Positions 22,377 to 33,080 of a DNA stretch of 64,000 nt are shown here, one piece after another. A program made the translations under genes and the position numbers. The notes beneath the pieces are model-generated. The model had not been told where the DNA came from, searched no databases, and was given only the letters and a program-made list of their open reading frames with translations. Source of the stretch: Nemertoderma westbladi (taxonomy: Eukaryota; Xenacoelomorpha; Nemertodermatida; Nemertodermatidae); assembly GCA_032718475.1 (NCBI GenBank), contig JAUCBJ010008288.1:1-64000 (forward strand), given 5' to 3'. Within the stretch, counting starts at the first letter, position 1. Each line of letters opens with the position of its first letter.

Positions 22377-23418
22377 AAAATATCGAGTGTTGAAAAATAT
22401 CGAGATGAAAAATATCGAGAGTAAAAATTCGAGTGTTGAAAATATCGAGAGTAAAAATATCGAGTGTTGAAAAATATCGAGAGTAAAAATTCGAGTGTTG
22501 AAAATATAGAGAGTAAAAATATCGAGTGTTGAAAAATATCGAGAGTAAAAATATCGAGTGTTGAAAAATGTCGAGTGTTGAAAAGTATCGAGAGTAAAAA
22601 TATCGTGAGTAAAAATATCGAGTGTTGGAAAATATCGAGAGTAAAAATATCGAGAGTAAAAATATCGAGAGTAAAAATATCGAGTGTTGAAAAATGTCGA
22701 GAGTAAAAATATTGAGAGTAAAAATATCAAGTGTTGAAAAATATCGAGAGTAAAAATTAGAGTGTTGAAAATATCGAGAGTAAAAATATCGAGTGTTGAA
22801 AAATATCGAGAGTAAAAATATCGAGTGTTGAAAAATGTCGAGTGTTGAAAAGTATCGAGAGTAAAAATATCGTGAGTAAAAATATCGAGTGTTGAAAAAT
22901 GTCGTGTGTTGAAAAATATCGAGTGTTGAAAAATATCGAGTGTTGAAAAATATCGAGTGTTGAAAAATATCGAGAGTAAAAATATCGAGTGTTGAAAAAT
23001 GTCGAGTGTTGAAAAGTATCGAGAGTAAAAATAGCGAGTGTAAAAATATCGAGTGTTGAAAAATATCGAGTGTTGAAAAATATCGAGAGTAAAAATATCG
23101 AGTGTTGAAAAATGTCGAGTGTTGAAAAGTATCGAGAGTAAAAATATCGTGAGTAAAAATATCGAGTGTTGAAAAATATCGAGTGTTGAAAAATATCGAG
23201 TGTTGAAAAATATCGAGTGTTGAAAAATATCGAGTGTTGAAAAATATCGAGAGTAAAAATTCGAGTGTTGAAAATATCGAGAGTAAAAATATCGAGTGTT
23301 GAAAAATATCGAGAGTAAAAATATCGAGTGTTGAAAAATGTCGAGTGTTGAAAAGTATCGAGAGTAAAAATATCGAGAGTAAAAATATCGAGAGTAAAAA
23401 TATCGAGTGTTGAAAAAT
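22377..23418. repeat. Two-monomer minisatellite (about 65 units)
   Basis: Built almost entirely from two related monomers in irregular order: GAGTGTTGAAAAATATC (17 bp) and GAGAGTAAAAATATC (15 bp). Larger blocks, marked by the variant ATGTCGAGTGTTGAAAAG, recur several times (for example near 22568, 22833, 23112 and 23338), suggesting higher-order repeats of roughly 230-280 bp. Long minus-strand open frames (FYSRYF, STLDIF) arise from the repeat and are not genes. Confidence 0.92.
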
Positions 23419-24000
23419 ACTGCATAAAAATGCAATACAGATCAAAATGCAATGCAAAAAAAATACTGCGGTAAAAATAATGCATTTTGCGTGAGCATTT
23501 CATTTAGAATTATGGGACAATATTGCAGTGCATGGGTTACAACAGTGCAAGTGCAAGTAAATGGCATTAATACACCTTGGGTATTGGGTACCCATTTACC
23601 AGATTTATTATACTAGCTAGTTTTTCCTATTTTTTTAATTTAAAAAATATTATAGAAAAAGTGCTAGCTATCAATTTTGATAAATATTTTTGTTCTAGAA
23701 CACATTTTTTAGTTGTAGAATTTTTAGCTGAGAATGTCTTCCTTCGTGAGGCGAAACCTACCGGACAGCCGTCAACTGATCACGGATTGCCTAACGGATT
23801 GCATGAAACCGCCTAAGTTCAGTTGCCTATTAGTTTTTTTTACATACAATTGTCCTTGCATACCTACCGGTAAGGTTTTTTACTTAACATGCTTAACAAT
23901 AAATAATATAATTATCAATTAACGATATTTATTAACACACAAATTTTAAAAAGTTATTTAAAATTTTCGAAATGAGAGTGGGTCTAATACGGTAAAAAAA
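23419..24000. other. Gene-free spacer
   Basis: AT-rich, no repeat or exon recognised. Confidence 0.55.
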
Positions 24001-25515
24001 AATGCGTGCGAACGACTTAGTATGTCGTGCGAAGGACTTACTAAGTCGTGCGAACGACTTACTAAGTCGTGCGAACGGCATACTAAGTCGTGTGAACGAT
24101 TTACTAAGTCGTGCGAACGACATACTAAGTCGTGCGAACGACTTACTAAGTCGTGCGAACGACATACTAACTCGTGCGAACGACTTACTAAGTCGTGCGA
24201 ACGACATACTAACTCGTGCGAACGACTTACTAAGTCGTGCGAACGACTTACTAACTTTACTTTGATTGGCTAAATAGTAATAAAAGTACAACCTTTTTAG
24301 CGGGATTTTCAATTCAATCGACAGCATTTGTTGATGTCATTATTGGTTGAAAATATTATTATCAATGGCTGAACGCGCTCTGTTAACATCGACGTACTTT
24401 AACTTAGGCCTAACAGATGTCATCTGCTTTAAAACTAAATAATGAAATTTTCCTAAGCTGCGCCATCGATGTAACAGGTCTATTGCATATTGTCTGTGTG
24501 ATCTCTACGGATGAACTTCTGAAAGTCTCGAACGCGAACATTTTCTGTTCCAAAATCCCCACAAACAATCCGCGGATCACCCTTGTTCTCAGTTATCGCT
24601 TCCAGGAAGTAGCCCCCGATAAATTTACTGTCATTGTTGGTGTTATACACGTTCAACCAAATCATTTTCCGGGAATATCCATCAATGCACCCACTGGTTT
24701 CATTAGGGATGTTACGCATTACTTATTCGAATTAATTTTATTAAGAACGAGCGTAAGCGACTGAGTGAAATATGAAACGAGAGCCTGAAAGTGAAATACG
24801 GGTACGTACTTTATTTAAATCGAATATTGTGGCGGAGTCACAATATTGTACAATACTCTAAATAGTAGGACCTATCTCACCTCCCCCCAAAACCTGAGAT
24901 TTCGACTACAGCTGTTCGATACAATAGTGAGATGGGAATGTTGCTTAGCAACACAGCAACAACACCTGACACTATAATCAGCTTATCTAACAGCGCTGAC
25001 CGTAGATAATACAGCTATTTACTGAATAAGTTAAAATAAAATTAATATGTTAAAGATATTATAATTTGCTACAATATGTCGGTTGTATTGTCGGCCTAAG
25101 TTAAAGTACGTCGATATTAACAGAGCGCGTTCAGCCATTGATAATAATATTTTCAACCAATAATGCCATCAACAAATGCTGTAGATTGAATTGAAAATCC
25201 CGCTAAAAAGGTTGTACTTTTATTACCAGTATTATTTAGCCAATCAAAGTAAAGTTAGTAAGTCGTTCGCACGCGTTAGTTAAGTCGTTCGCACGACTTA
25301 GTATGTCGTTCGCACGACTTAGTAAGTCGTTCGCACGAGTTAGTAGGTCGTTCGCACGAGTTAGTTAAGTCGTTCGCACGACTTAGTATGTCGTTCGCAC
25401 GACTTAGTAAGTCGTTCGCACGAGTTAGTATGTCGTTCGCACGAGTTAGTTAAGTCGTTCGCACGACATACTAAGTCGTTCGCACGACATACTAAGTCGT
25501 TCGCACGAGTTAGCG
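24001..25515. mobile_element. Fold-back element with 21-bp hairpin repeats in its arms
   Basis: About 24001-24410 and about 25093-25515 are inverted copies. Each arm has an outer tandem array of a 21-bp unit (left, about 12 units of ACTAAGTCGTGCGAACGACTT type, 24004-24254; right, about 25255-25515, in inverted orientation) and an inner 155-bp unique part. Each unit is itself a small palindrome (AAGTCGT, GCGA loop, ACGACTT). The 0.7-kb centre contains an integrase remnant on the minus strand. Arms made of tandem repeats are a hallmark of Foldback/Galileo-like DNA elements; family assignment is inference. No target duplication was identified with confidence. Confidence 0.8.
24480..24719 (-). 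pseudogene. Integrase/transposase core remnant inside the fold-back element
   Basis: 79 codons on the minus strand. They include GCIDGYSRKMIWLNVYNTNN (first catalytic Asp) and RIVCGDFGTENVRVRDFQKF (second Asp), the two diagnostic blocks of an rve-type (RNase H-fold DDE) integrase family common in animal transposon-derived proteins. The third acidic residue and the whole C-terminal part are missing; the N-terminus starts at MRNIPNE, where the family normally has more. It ends at the inner edge of the left arm region. A truncated remnant, so the element is probably an internal-deletion derivative. Confidence 0.6.
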
Positions 25516-25691
25516 AAAAAATTTTTTTTCTCATGTCCCTTTAGGGGCTCCGTAGTCTAAAGTTTAGCAATTTATATAATTATGAAATGTATAGTATAAT
25601 CAACATTGCACTATAAACAGCACACTACACGAATTTTAGCTATGGTCGGAGATCTGACTAGTCAACTACTGTATCTTCCTTTATTATTATT

Positions 25692-25909
25692 CTAATTCTC
25701 CGCTTTTCTTGTTGTTATTTCATTGAGTTTTACCATGGAATCTTTCTTGTGTAGTTCGATATTTGGTTTTTGTACTAGTTGTGGGCTGTTACCATCGTCC
25801 ACTACAACACACGGAACCATTGTCTCCTTGGTTCCCTTTCTGTCTCGTCGTTTATTTACGGTGTAATTACTCCGGGTTCGCTGTATCAAATCGAATCGTC
25901 TGCGTCGAC
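25692..25909 (-). CDS. Possible 3'-terminal coding exon on the minus strand
   Basis: On the minus strand an acceptor TTAACGCAG precedes 72 codons ending in TAG at 25692. The encoded tail is basic and polar: RRRRFDLIQRTRSNYTV, then NKRRDRKGTKE, ending EITTRKAEN. The frame is closed a few codons upstream of the acceptor, as expected for an exon. No domain or homologue is recognised and no upstream exon was located, partly because the LTR element at 25972 begins just beyond. Confidence 0.3.
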
Positions 25910-25971
25910 CTGCGTTAATTAGTTAATATAATAATAGATTCGTACATATAGCTAATTCATAATATCGTTAC

Positions 25972-26827
25972 TGTAAGCGCGTATTATTTACGTTATACTG
26001 TTTCGGGATAACATTATTGATGGCAGTTTAATCTAATTAGTATATTTACGTAAGTTATCACAATAGTTAATGTTATTAACCAAGTTTACAGTCTAACTTA
26101 CTTTGTGGCTCGCCCCATAGGCAGGATCGTTATCTGCTCGCATTATTATACTGTATGTAGCCCATTGTATTATTGCAAATAGAACATATCATGTTCACTT
26201 AATAGACGTAAGATGGCGTATTGCTAGCTGATATATATAGGCATGACACAGTAGTGTTAGAACCATTATTACTACTATTATTATCATTGTTATCTGATAT
26301 CTGACTTCCGGTGGCAGTGTGACATTCAGTATTTTGATGGTACCGGTAGCGGTAATATGAATCCGTCAATGTATATGGAGTAGCCGGGCCTATTTCGGGC
26401 TGTTGGCCGGTTCAGTCTGGGATGTGATAGGGCTAGTTTGCGCTAGGGTTTCACGGGATTATTTATATTGTGGGGGGCTTATTTTATATGGTACGGTATC
26501 AAAATTAAAAATACTATAATGTTCAATGTATTGTGGTAATTATTGTGATACGTAACAAAGCCCCACAGTTTTATTTAGTGCTATTGCAAATGATATTGCT
26601 AATGTTATTGCTATTGCTATAAATTGCTGTACATCGTTTTATATTCGAGTAATATTTCCGTAATTACATTTCAGTATTTGATTGACATGACATATTAAAA
26701 CGTAAAATAAATAAGAAAGTTTTTGTATAAAACTTGAGCATTTCAAAAGCATCTAACTCTCAATTAAAAGAGGGGAAAAACAAGGGGTTTTTATTCGATG
26801 TCCATGTGACGCATTAACGCGCTCACA
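25972..26827 (+). repeat. Left LTR of the non-autonomous element
   Basis: 856 bp. Differs from the right copy by a handful of substitutions and small indels, such as an extra ATTACTATAA-type insertion in the right copy near 29325. Confidence 0.82.
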
Positions 26828-27563
26828 TTTTCTAAATAAAACTGTGGGGGTTTGTTACGTATCACATGTTGGATGGGAGACGTGTGTAAAATATATAATA
26901 TATCTAAGTTCGTAGTGAGTAATGTAGGGTAGGGGCAACTAATATCTTTCATTACCTTTTCAGGATGTGGACCGGTGGCGCAACAGGGAGCTAATTTGTC
27001 AATATACTTTGTGTGTATGCTTACTTAGTATATATGTCGCGTACAGGTGTGTGTGTAGGTGTACCTGTACGTATATGTGGTCCGCATTACGTAATGACTG
27101 TATCGCTATTTAATTAAATCAATGTCATGTATGTGTCTTGCACGATTTTTCATAGCTAAGTTAGTGTTGTTGGCTTTATGCTCCATCTAAATAATTTAAC
27201 TAAAAATTGGGATCGTCAAATAAAATTTAAGTTTTGGCTTAGAAGTTAATGTATCACGATATTTTTCGCGGTCCATTCTGCAAAATTAGTATTTTATCTA
27301 CTTGAAACTTATGGTGTGTTGTGGAATGACTTCAGCCAGTTCCAATCAACATAGCATAAGTGAGTCTTCGCTTTTGGCTAAACCAATTATAATAACTTAC
27401 GTATGATCAACTTTTAATTGATCAAACAAGTGATTACTTCTAGCGCTTACTATTGATCCCAGGAACTGTAAGTCCGATAGCTGTTTTAGACTGGCATGCA
27501 ACTGACTAAGAAACTCTATAGGAAACATATTGGTGGAACGCAGAAGGAATGAACCGCTCATAA

Positions 27564-27785
27564 ATGGACGAACGGATCGAGTTCCCCGAGTATCCTCGAC
27601 ATGTGTGGAACGACATGGCGGATATCATAGGCCCTAGTTGGAGGGACGAAATGCACAGAGAGAGGTTCAATTACCTTTACCCGGCGCCGTTATGGACTCT
27701 TGAAGCTCTAACCATACCAAGCGTTCATATTATTCGCCCATTACGACTACAAACTCGAATTCGACGTCAGGTAGTCTGGCTATGA
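27564..27785 (+). CDS. Small unknown ORF inside the non-autonomous LTR element
   Basis: 73 codons, ATG directly after an in-frame TAA. The product begins MDERIEFPEYPRHVWNDMAD and is rich in aromatic residues early and Arg late. Sequence after about 27725 is also protein-like in another + frame for about 35 codons, with one TAG. No domain recognised. It could be a captured host fragment or a relic of the element's own gag. Confidence 0.3.
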   Translation: MDERIEFPEYPRHVWNDMADIIGPSWRDEMHRERFNYLYPAPLWTLEALTIPSVHIIRPLRLQTRIRRQVVWL

Positions 27786-27975
27786 GCCACTCGCGTTCCT
27801 CAACGAACTCTACGGGCTGGAGCTGATACTTATTAGAATGTAAATCATTTATTAATTTCCCAGTAGCATGGTATTCGTCCTGCAGTCGCAGTTCCCTTGT
27901 GACATCGCAATCGAGACGCACGAGACCCCGCCATTGGTATATATATATGGCACACTACCCTGATCACTGACACCT

Positions 27976-28365
27976 TAAAGAACGACTATTTTGTATTATA
28001 TTGCACTAAAGAAAGACTATTTTGTATTATATTGCACTAAAGAAAGACTATTTTGTATTATATTGCACTAAAGGAAGTCTATTTTGTATTATATTGCACT
28101 AAAGAAAGACTATTTTGTATTATATTGCACTAAAGGAAGTCTATTTTGTATTATATTGCACTAAAGAAAGACTATTTTGTATTATATTGCACTAAAGAAA
28201 GACTATTTTGTATTATATTGCACTAAAGAAAGACTATTTTGTATTATATTGCACTAAAGAAAGACTATTTTGTATTATATTGCACTAAAGAAAGAGACTA
28301 TTTTGTATTATATTGCACTAAAGAAAGACTATTTTGTATTATATTGTGTACTAAAGAAAGTCTAT
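27976..28365. repeat. 31-bp tandem array (about 12-13 units)
   Basis: Unit AAAGAAAGACTATTTTGTAT followed by TATATTGCACT. Very homogeneous; one unit near 28287 has an extra GA. Lies inside the LTR element between the small ORF and the right LTR. Confidence 0.9.
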
Positions 28366-28668
28366 CTCTGTTATATTTGAATTCCACGTAAATGTATGGT
28401 ATGTTTATTTACTACATTTATTTTCTCAATACATTTTATTGATAAGATACAAACATCTAAAAATTATATTAAGTAGAGAATTTTGATTCAGATAAAGTTT
28501 AATCTTACTTAATCAGTCTTAATTTTATATTATAACTCGAAGTATCCGTTGTAGTATGTCTTACCTATATCCTAATTATAAATATATTACTTGTGCAATA
28601 TGTAAAAATAATTACGCCGTGTATATTTGTTGTAAGTCGTGAATTTGAGAAAATTCACTGGTGGTGGG

Positions 28669-29536
28669 TGTAAGCGCGTATTATTTACGTTATACTGTTT
28701 CGGGATAACATTATTGATGGCAGTTTAATCTAATTAGTATATTTACGTAAGTTATCAAAATAGTTAATGTTATTAACCAAGTTTACAGTCTAACTTACTT
28801 TGTGGCTCGCCCCATAGGCAGGATCGTTATCTGCTTGCATTATTATACTGTATGTAGCCCATTGTATTATTGCAAATAGAACATATCATGTTCATTTACT
28901 AGACGTAAGATGGCGTATTGCTAGCTGATATATATAGGCATGACACAGCAGTGTTAGAACCATTATTACTACTATTATTATCATTGTTATCTGATATCTG
29001 ACTTCCGGCGGTGGCAGTGTGACATTCAGTATTTTGATGGTACCGGTAGCGGTAATATGAATCCGTCAATGTATATGGAGTAGCCGGGCCTATTTCGGGC
29101 TGTTGGCCGGTTCAGTCTGGGATGTGATAGGGCTAGTTTGCGCTAGGGTTTCACGGGATTATTTATATTGTGGGGGGCTTATTTTATATGGTACGGTATC
29201 AAAATTAAAAATACTATAATGTTCAATGTATTGTGGTAATTATTGTGATACGTAACAAAGCCCCACAGTTTTATTTAGTGCTATTGCAAATGATATTGCT
29301 AATGTTATTGCTATTGCTATAAATTACTATAAATTGCTGTACATCGTTTTATATTCGAGTAATAATTTCGTAATTGCATTTCAGTATTTGATTGACATGA
29401 CATATTAAAACGTAAAATAAATAAGAAAGTTTTGTATAAAACTTGAGCATTTCAAAAGCATCTAACTCTCAATTAAAAGAGGGGAAAAACAAGGGGTTTT
29501 TATTCGATGTCCATGTGACGCATTAACGCGCTCACA
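28669..29536 (+). repeat. Right LTR of the non-autonomous element
   Basis: 868 bp, preceded by a G-rich tract and followed by GTTGC. Confidence 0.82.
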
Positions 29537-30332
29537 GTTGCCTTTTTTTTGCGAGATGACGTTTAAGACAATTTATTAGAAATCAGTTTCTAAATGTACA
29601 GTATTTTATTAATTTATTTAAAACTAGAAGTTATTATATTAAAATAATACTAGGCTGAGCTGTGAAACGTCTTTTTACGTTTTCACTATTTGTTATTATA
29701 TTTTCACGTAGCTTTTTTTGGTATTTGAAAGAGTCTGTCTCTGCAACCGACACCATAAAAACACACCGGTTGTCACCAAGTTAATGTTTTAGAAAATACG
29801 ATTTTCCTTTCCATATTCTGTTATTTCGACCCCCCCCCCCCCCCCCCCCGTTTGTAAAATCTACGTCGTAAGCCGACAGCCGTACAATAATTATTGTGAA
29901 CAAAATTGAAACTGTATAACGTGTTCGCACTGCATTCTTGTTTATTGATTTTGATACTACTGTAGCTCTGCTGTTGCTATATGTAGTATCCAGTGCAATG
30001 TATTTCAAACTTTGATATACGGTTTACTTTCGTTATGTGCATTGTTCATATTTTATGGAAATAATGGAAAGGAAATTATTAAATTGAATATTGATTTGAT
30101 TATGCCATTGTAACCGGTTACCTTCCCTAAACGTTAGGTACGATTTGTGGCTGTTGTCGCCTGAAAGCTTTCAGGGTAGCATTTACACCCATTGAACCCT
30201 TCAGAATGCAAATGACATCATATTCAACTCGAGTGATTGAGGTTGTGGATAAAAATGTATTCGATCGGAACGGGTCTAATATAATATATATCATATGATA
30301 TATTTCAACTTACAGTACTTACATAAATCTGA
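29537..30332. other. Gene-free spacer
   Basis: Contains a long poly-C tract at about 29830-29850 and AT-rich sequence; nothing else recognised. Confidence 0.55.
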
Positions 30333-31129
30333 TGGTCTCTCTCCCCGTACCGGTAACAGAGCCCCACTACTACTAACCTCGTTCTCTCTCTCCCCATACC
30401 AGTAACAGAGCCCCACTACTACTAACCTCGTTCTCTCTCTCCCTGTACCGGTAACAGAGCCCCACTACTACCAAACTCGTTCTCTCTCTCCCCGTACCGG
30501 TAACAGAGCCCCACTACTACTAACCTCGTTCTCTATCTCCCTGTACCGGTAACAGAGCCCCACTACTACTAACCTCGTTCTCTCTCTCCCTGTACCGGTA
30601 ACAGAGCCCCACTATTACTAACCTCGTTCTCTCTCTCCCCGTACCAGTAACAGAGCCCCACTACTACTAACCTCATTCTCTCTCTCCCCGTAACAGTAAC
30701 AGAGCCCCACTACTACTAACCTCGTTCTCTCTCTCCCCGTACCAGTAACAGAGCCCCACTACTACTAACCTCGTTCTCTCTCTCCCCGTACCAGTAACAG
30801 AGCCCCACTACTACTAACCTCATTCTCTCTCTCCCCGTAACAGTAACAGAGCCCCACTACTACCAACCTCGTTCTCTCTCTCCCCGTACCGGTAACAGAG
30901 CCCCACTATTACTAATCTCGTTCTCTCTCTCCCTGTACCACTAACAGAACCCCACTACTACTAATCTCGTTCTCTCTCTCCCTGTACCGGTAACAGAGCC
31001 CCACTACTACTAACCTCGTTCTCTCTCTCCCCGTAACAGTAACAGAGCCCCACTACTACGAACCTCGTTCTCTCTCTCCCCATACCAGTAACAGAGCCCC
31101 ACTACTACTAACCTCATTCTCTCTCTCCC
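30333..31129. repeat. 49-bp minisatellite, first segment
   Basis: Unit is GTTCTCTCTCTCCCCGTACC, then GGTAACAGAGCCCCACTACT, then ACTAACCTC. Frequent variants are CCGG/CCAG/ACAG in the middle and CCCC/CCCT before GTA. About 16 units here. It continues at 33081-35004 and 41562-41674; all three segments are one array split by two transposon insertions. Confidence 0.93.
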
Positions 31130-33080
31130 TTTTTTTTTTTACTCAAAAGCCTCCATATATTATAATATTAACAAACAATAATTCGAATATAAAAACGCAC
31201 CAAAACAAGTACAAATATAACCCACCACCAGCTTATTCAAACTGTTACCTAGCAACAATACAAACAATACAAATTGGTTCAGTACCCATCACCAGTCTGC
31301 CACTCTGCCACTGCCAGTACCCAACAAACCCGCCAGACCTCTAACATCTAAGCCGTCCCGGGGTCCGAGTCCGCGTTCGCCCACACAATGGACGCGTCCG
31401 CCACCGCTGCCCGCGCCGGTCTCCTAGCGGCCGACCGAAACCCACGGAGGCACATCAGGGACGACCGGAGTAAGGCGAAATTGATGCGTCGCCGCACCCA
31501 CGCTACCGACTCCGGGTAGGGAACCTGTCGTTTCTCCGACAGCCTCAACGCCAGCCGCTTGACAAACTGCTTCGCAGCCGGCGCCATGCCCCCGAAAGCG
31601 GAAAATATGAGGGGGGTGAAGGTTGAGTGCTCAACCTCACGGATCCACTCCTCGTATCTCCGGATCTTCCTCGCCTCGTGATGGAGGTGGGCGGCGTCCA
31701 GCGACATCGCTGCGTTGGTGTCCGCCAGCGGGTTGAACACCGACACGTCGATAAACATCTTCTGGAAGCGGTTGCCCCAGAATCCGCTTACCGACACGTC
31801 GAGTCTCGCCTGCTGGTCCATCGAGGTGGACCGGAGAGTGAAGGACTCCCCCGTCAGCGGCTGGAGCATTGGCTCGACAGCCACGTTGTGGGCCACCTCA
31901 GTCAGGGAGTCGGCGACGAAATCGCGGATCTCATTGTGTCTAATTGAGGGGAACCCCCCAGTGGGACACGACAGAACGTGGGAAGGAGAAAATCGAGACC
32001 CACAGACACAACGAGAGGGAAGATTTCTTGGCGACCAACCGTACCAGAGACAAACTGCGTCACGGAACTCTTCCTTGGACAGGTGAGTGTTGTGCAACGT
32101 TAAGGGTTTGGTATTTAGCCAGACAGACGCACCTTTCTCAGTAGTTAGTCCGCACAAATTGTGCATTTCACTACTTAATTTGTCATAAACCTCCTCCTTT
32201 TTAGCTTTCGCTACAACAGAGGAGGAGGCTGCAACTAACTTCGCTACGTGCGTCTGCTCTTCCCTAACTGCCACCATTGACTCGCCCTCCATGGAGATGA
32301 ACGGGTCGCAGATCCTCCGGGAGTTCTCATATTGGGGTCGTAGATCCTCGGGAACGGGGATCCCCAGCCCCCCATCCCGAACCAGTAGCGACAGCAACTC
32401 GCGTTCCGTCGCCGATACTGCCGGCCGGTCAATGATCCGGCAGAGGCACTGTTCCACGGCCTCCTCCAACTTCCCAAAAGAATCCGTGGCCCCCGGGACG
32501 ATGCGCGCCAAGAACTGCCACCAGCAGGAGAGACCGAAGGCGAGGCCGGCGTACGCGCAGTGCGGGTCGACTGCGGCGATGGTGGCGAGGCGATCCACAT
32601 CGGCGGCGAACTCCTTCACCTTCCGCTCGGTGTACTTGCGCTGGAACTCCTCGGTCCCGATTACTCCGCCGAGGAGTTTGTTCCCCACCGAGTCGATGGC
32701 AACGCCGGTGTCCGCGAAAATCTCCTTCGCCTCCTCCAACTTCTCCGGCTTGACGGTGAGGCAGCACTTAGTCGGGTAGTACCCGTAGAGAGGCCCCCTC
32801 ACTGAGACCACGTCCCAGAAATTCCGGAGTTCCTTGAGTTTCCCCACGGCATTCCCGTCGTCCGCATACCACTTCTGAACGACAGTACAGGCGCGCATAA
32901 GCTCGGCGAGTAACGGGATGAGACCGACGCCAAACATCGGCATCGCCACCGGGTCGCCCTGCATCGAGCCCTCCTCCGAGAACATCGTCTCGCCCCCCAC
33001 GAACAAACACGACGGCTGGTCATAGCAATTCACTACGATGGTGTGAAGCGCGGGGCAGACCAGCTGGATGTTTTGCCCTG
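31130..33080 (-). mobile_element. 5'-truncated non-LTR retrotransposon inserted in the minisatellite
   Basis: Minus-strand insertion with an A-tail (11 T on the + strand, 31130-31140). Its 5' end is truncated directly against minisatellite sequence at 33080. TCTCTCTCTCCC occurs at both edges (31118-31129 and 33081-33092), consistent with a target duplication of about 12 bp, although the array itself makes this partly ambiguous. Confidence 0.8.
31348..33080 (-). CDS. Partial ORF of non-LTR element: RT C-terminal half plus zinc finger and nuclease-like domain
   Basis: About 577 codons are open to the TAG near 31348. The first true residues (from about 33080) are the RT palm with SMQGDPVAMPMFG, then the catalytic WYADDGN box, thumb and connector. 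After about residue 365 come a CxCx7Hx3C zinc motif (CVCGSRFSPSHVLSC), GGFPSIRHNEIRD, QARLDVSVSGFWG and FIDVSVFNP, and a conserved SFTPLIFSAFGG tail. This C-terminal arrangement is found in a family widespread in marine invertebrates and resembles the restriction-like endonuclease end of early-branching LINEs (R2/NeSL/Hero type); that placement is my inference. The reading frame is undamaged over this length, so the insertion is young. The first ten or so codons of the open frame upstream of 33080 come from the minisatellite. Confidence 0.78.

Larger units (their letters stand above)
25972..29536 (+). mobile_element. Non-autonomous LTR retrotransposon (LARD/TRIM-like)
   Basis: Two direct repeats, 25972-26827 and 28669-29536, both start TGTAAGCGCG and end GCGCTCACA (TG...CA ends). 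The 5-bp flanks are GTTAC on the left and GTTGC on the right, a target duplication with one mismatch. The 1.84-kb interior encodes no gag or pol. It holds one small open frame (27564-27785) and a 31-bp tandem array (27976-28365). A G-rich tract (TGGTGGTGGG) precedes the right LTR as a possible polypurine tract. Orientation is inferred from that tract. Confidence 0.8.

Noticed and set aside
22282-23503. Large minus-strand ORFs of 250-390 codons (FYSRYFSTLDIF repeats)
   Set aside because: Artefact of a two-monomer minisatellite; three overlapping frames are open at once and the protein is pure repeat.
24002-24265. CRISPR-like appearance of regularly spaced palindromic units
   Set aside because: Units are contiguous 21-bp tandem repeats without unique spacers, in an animal genome, and mirrored by an inverted arm; a fold-back transposon explains them.
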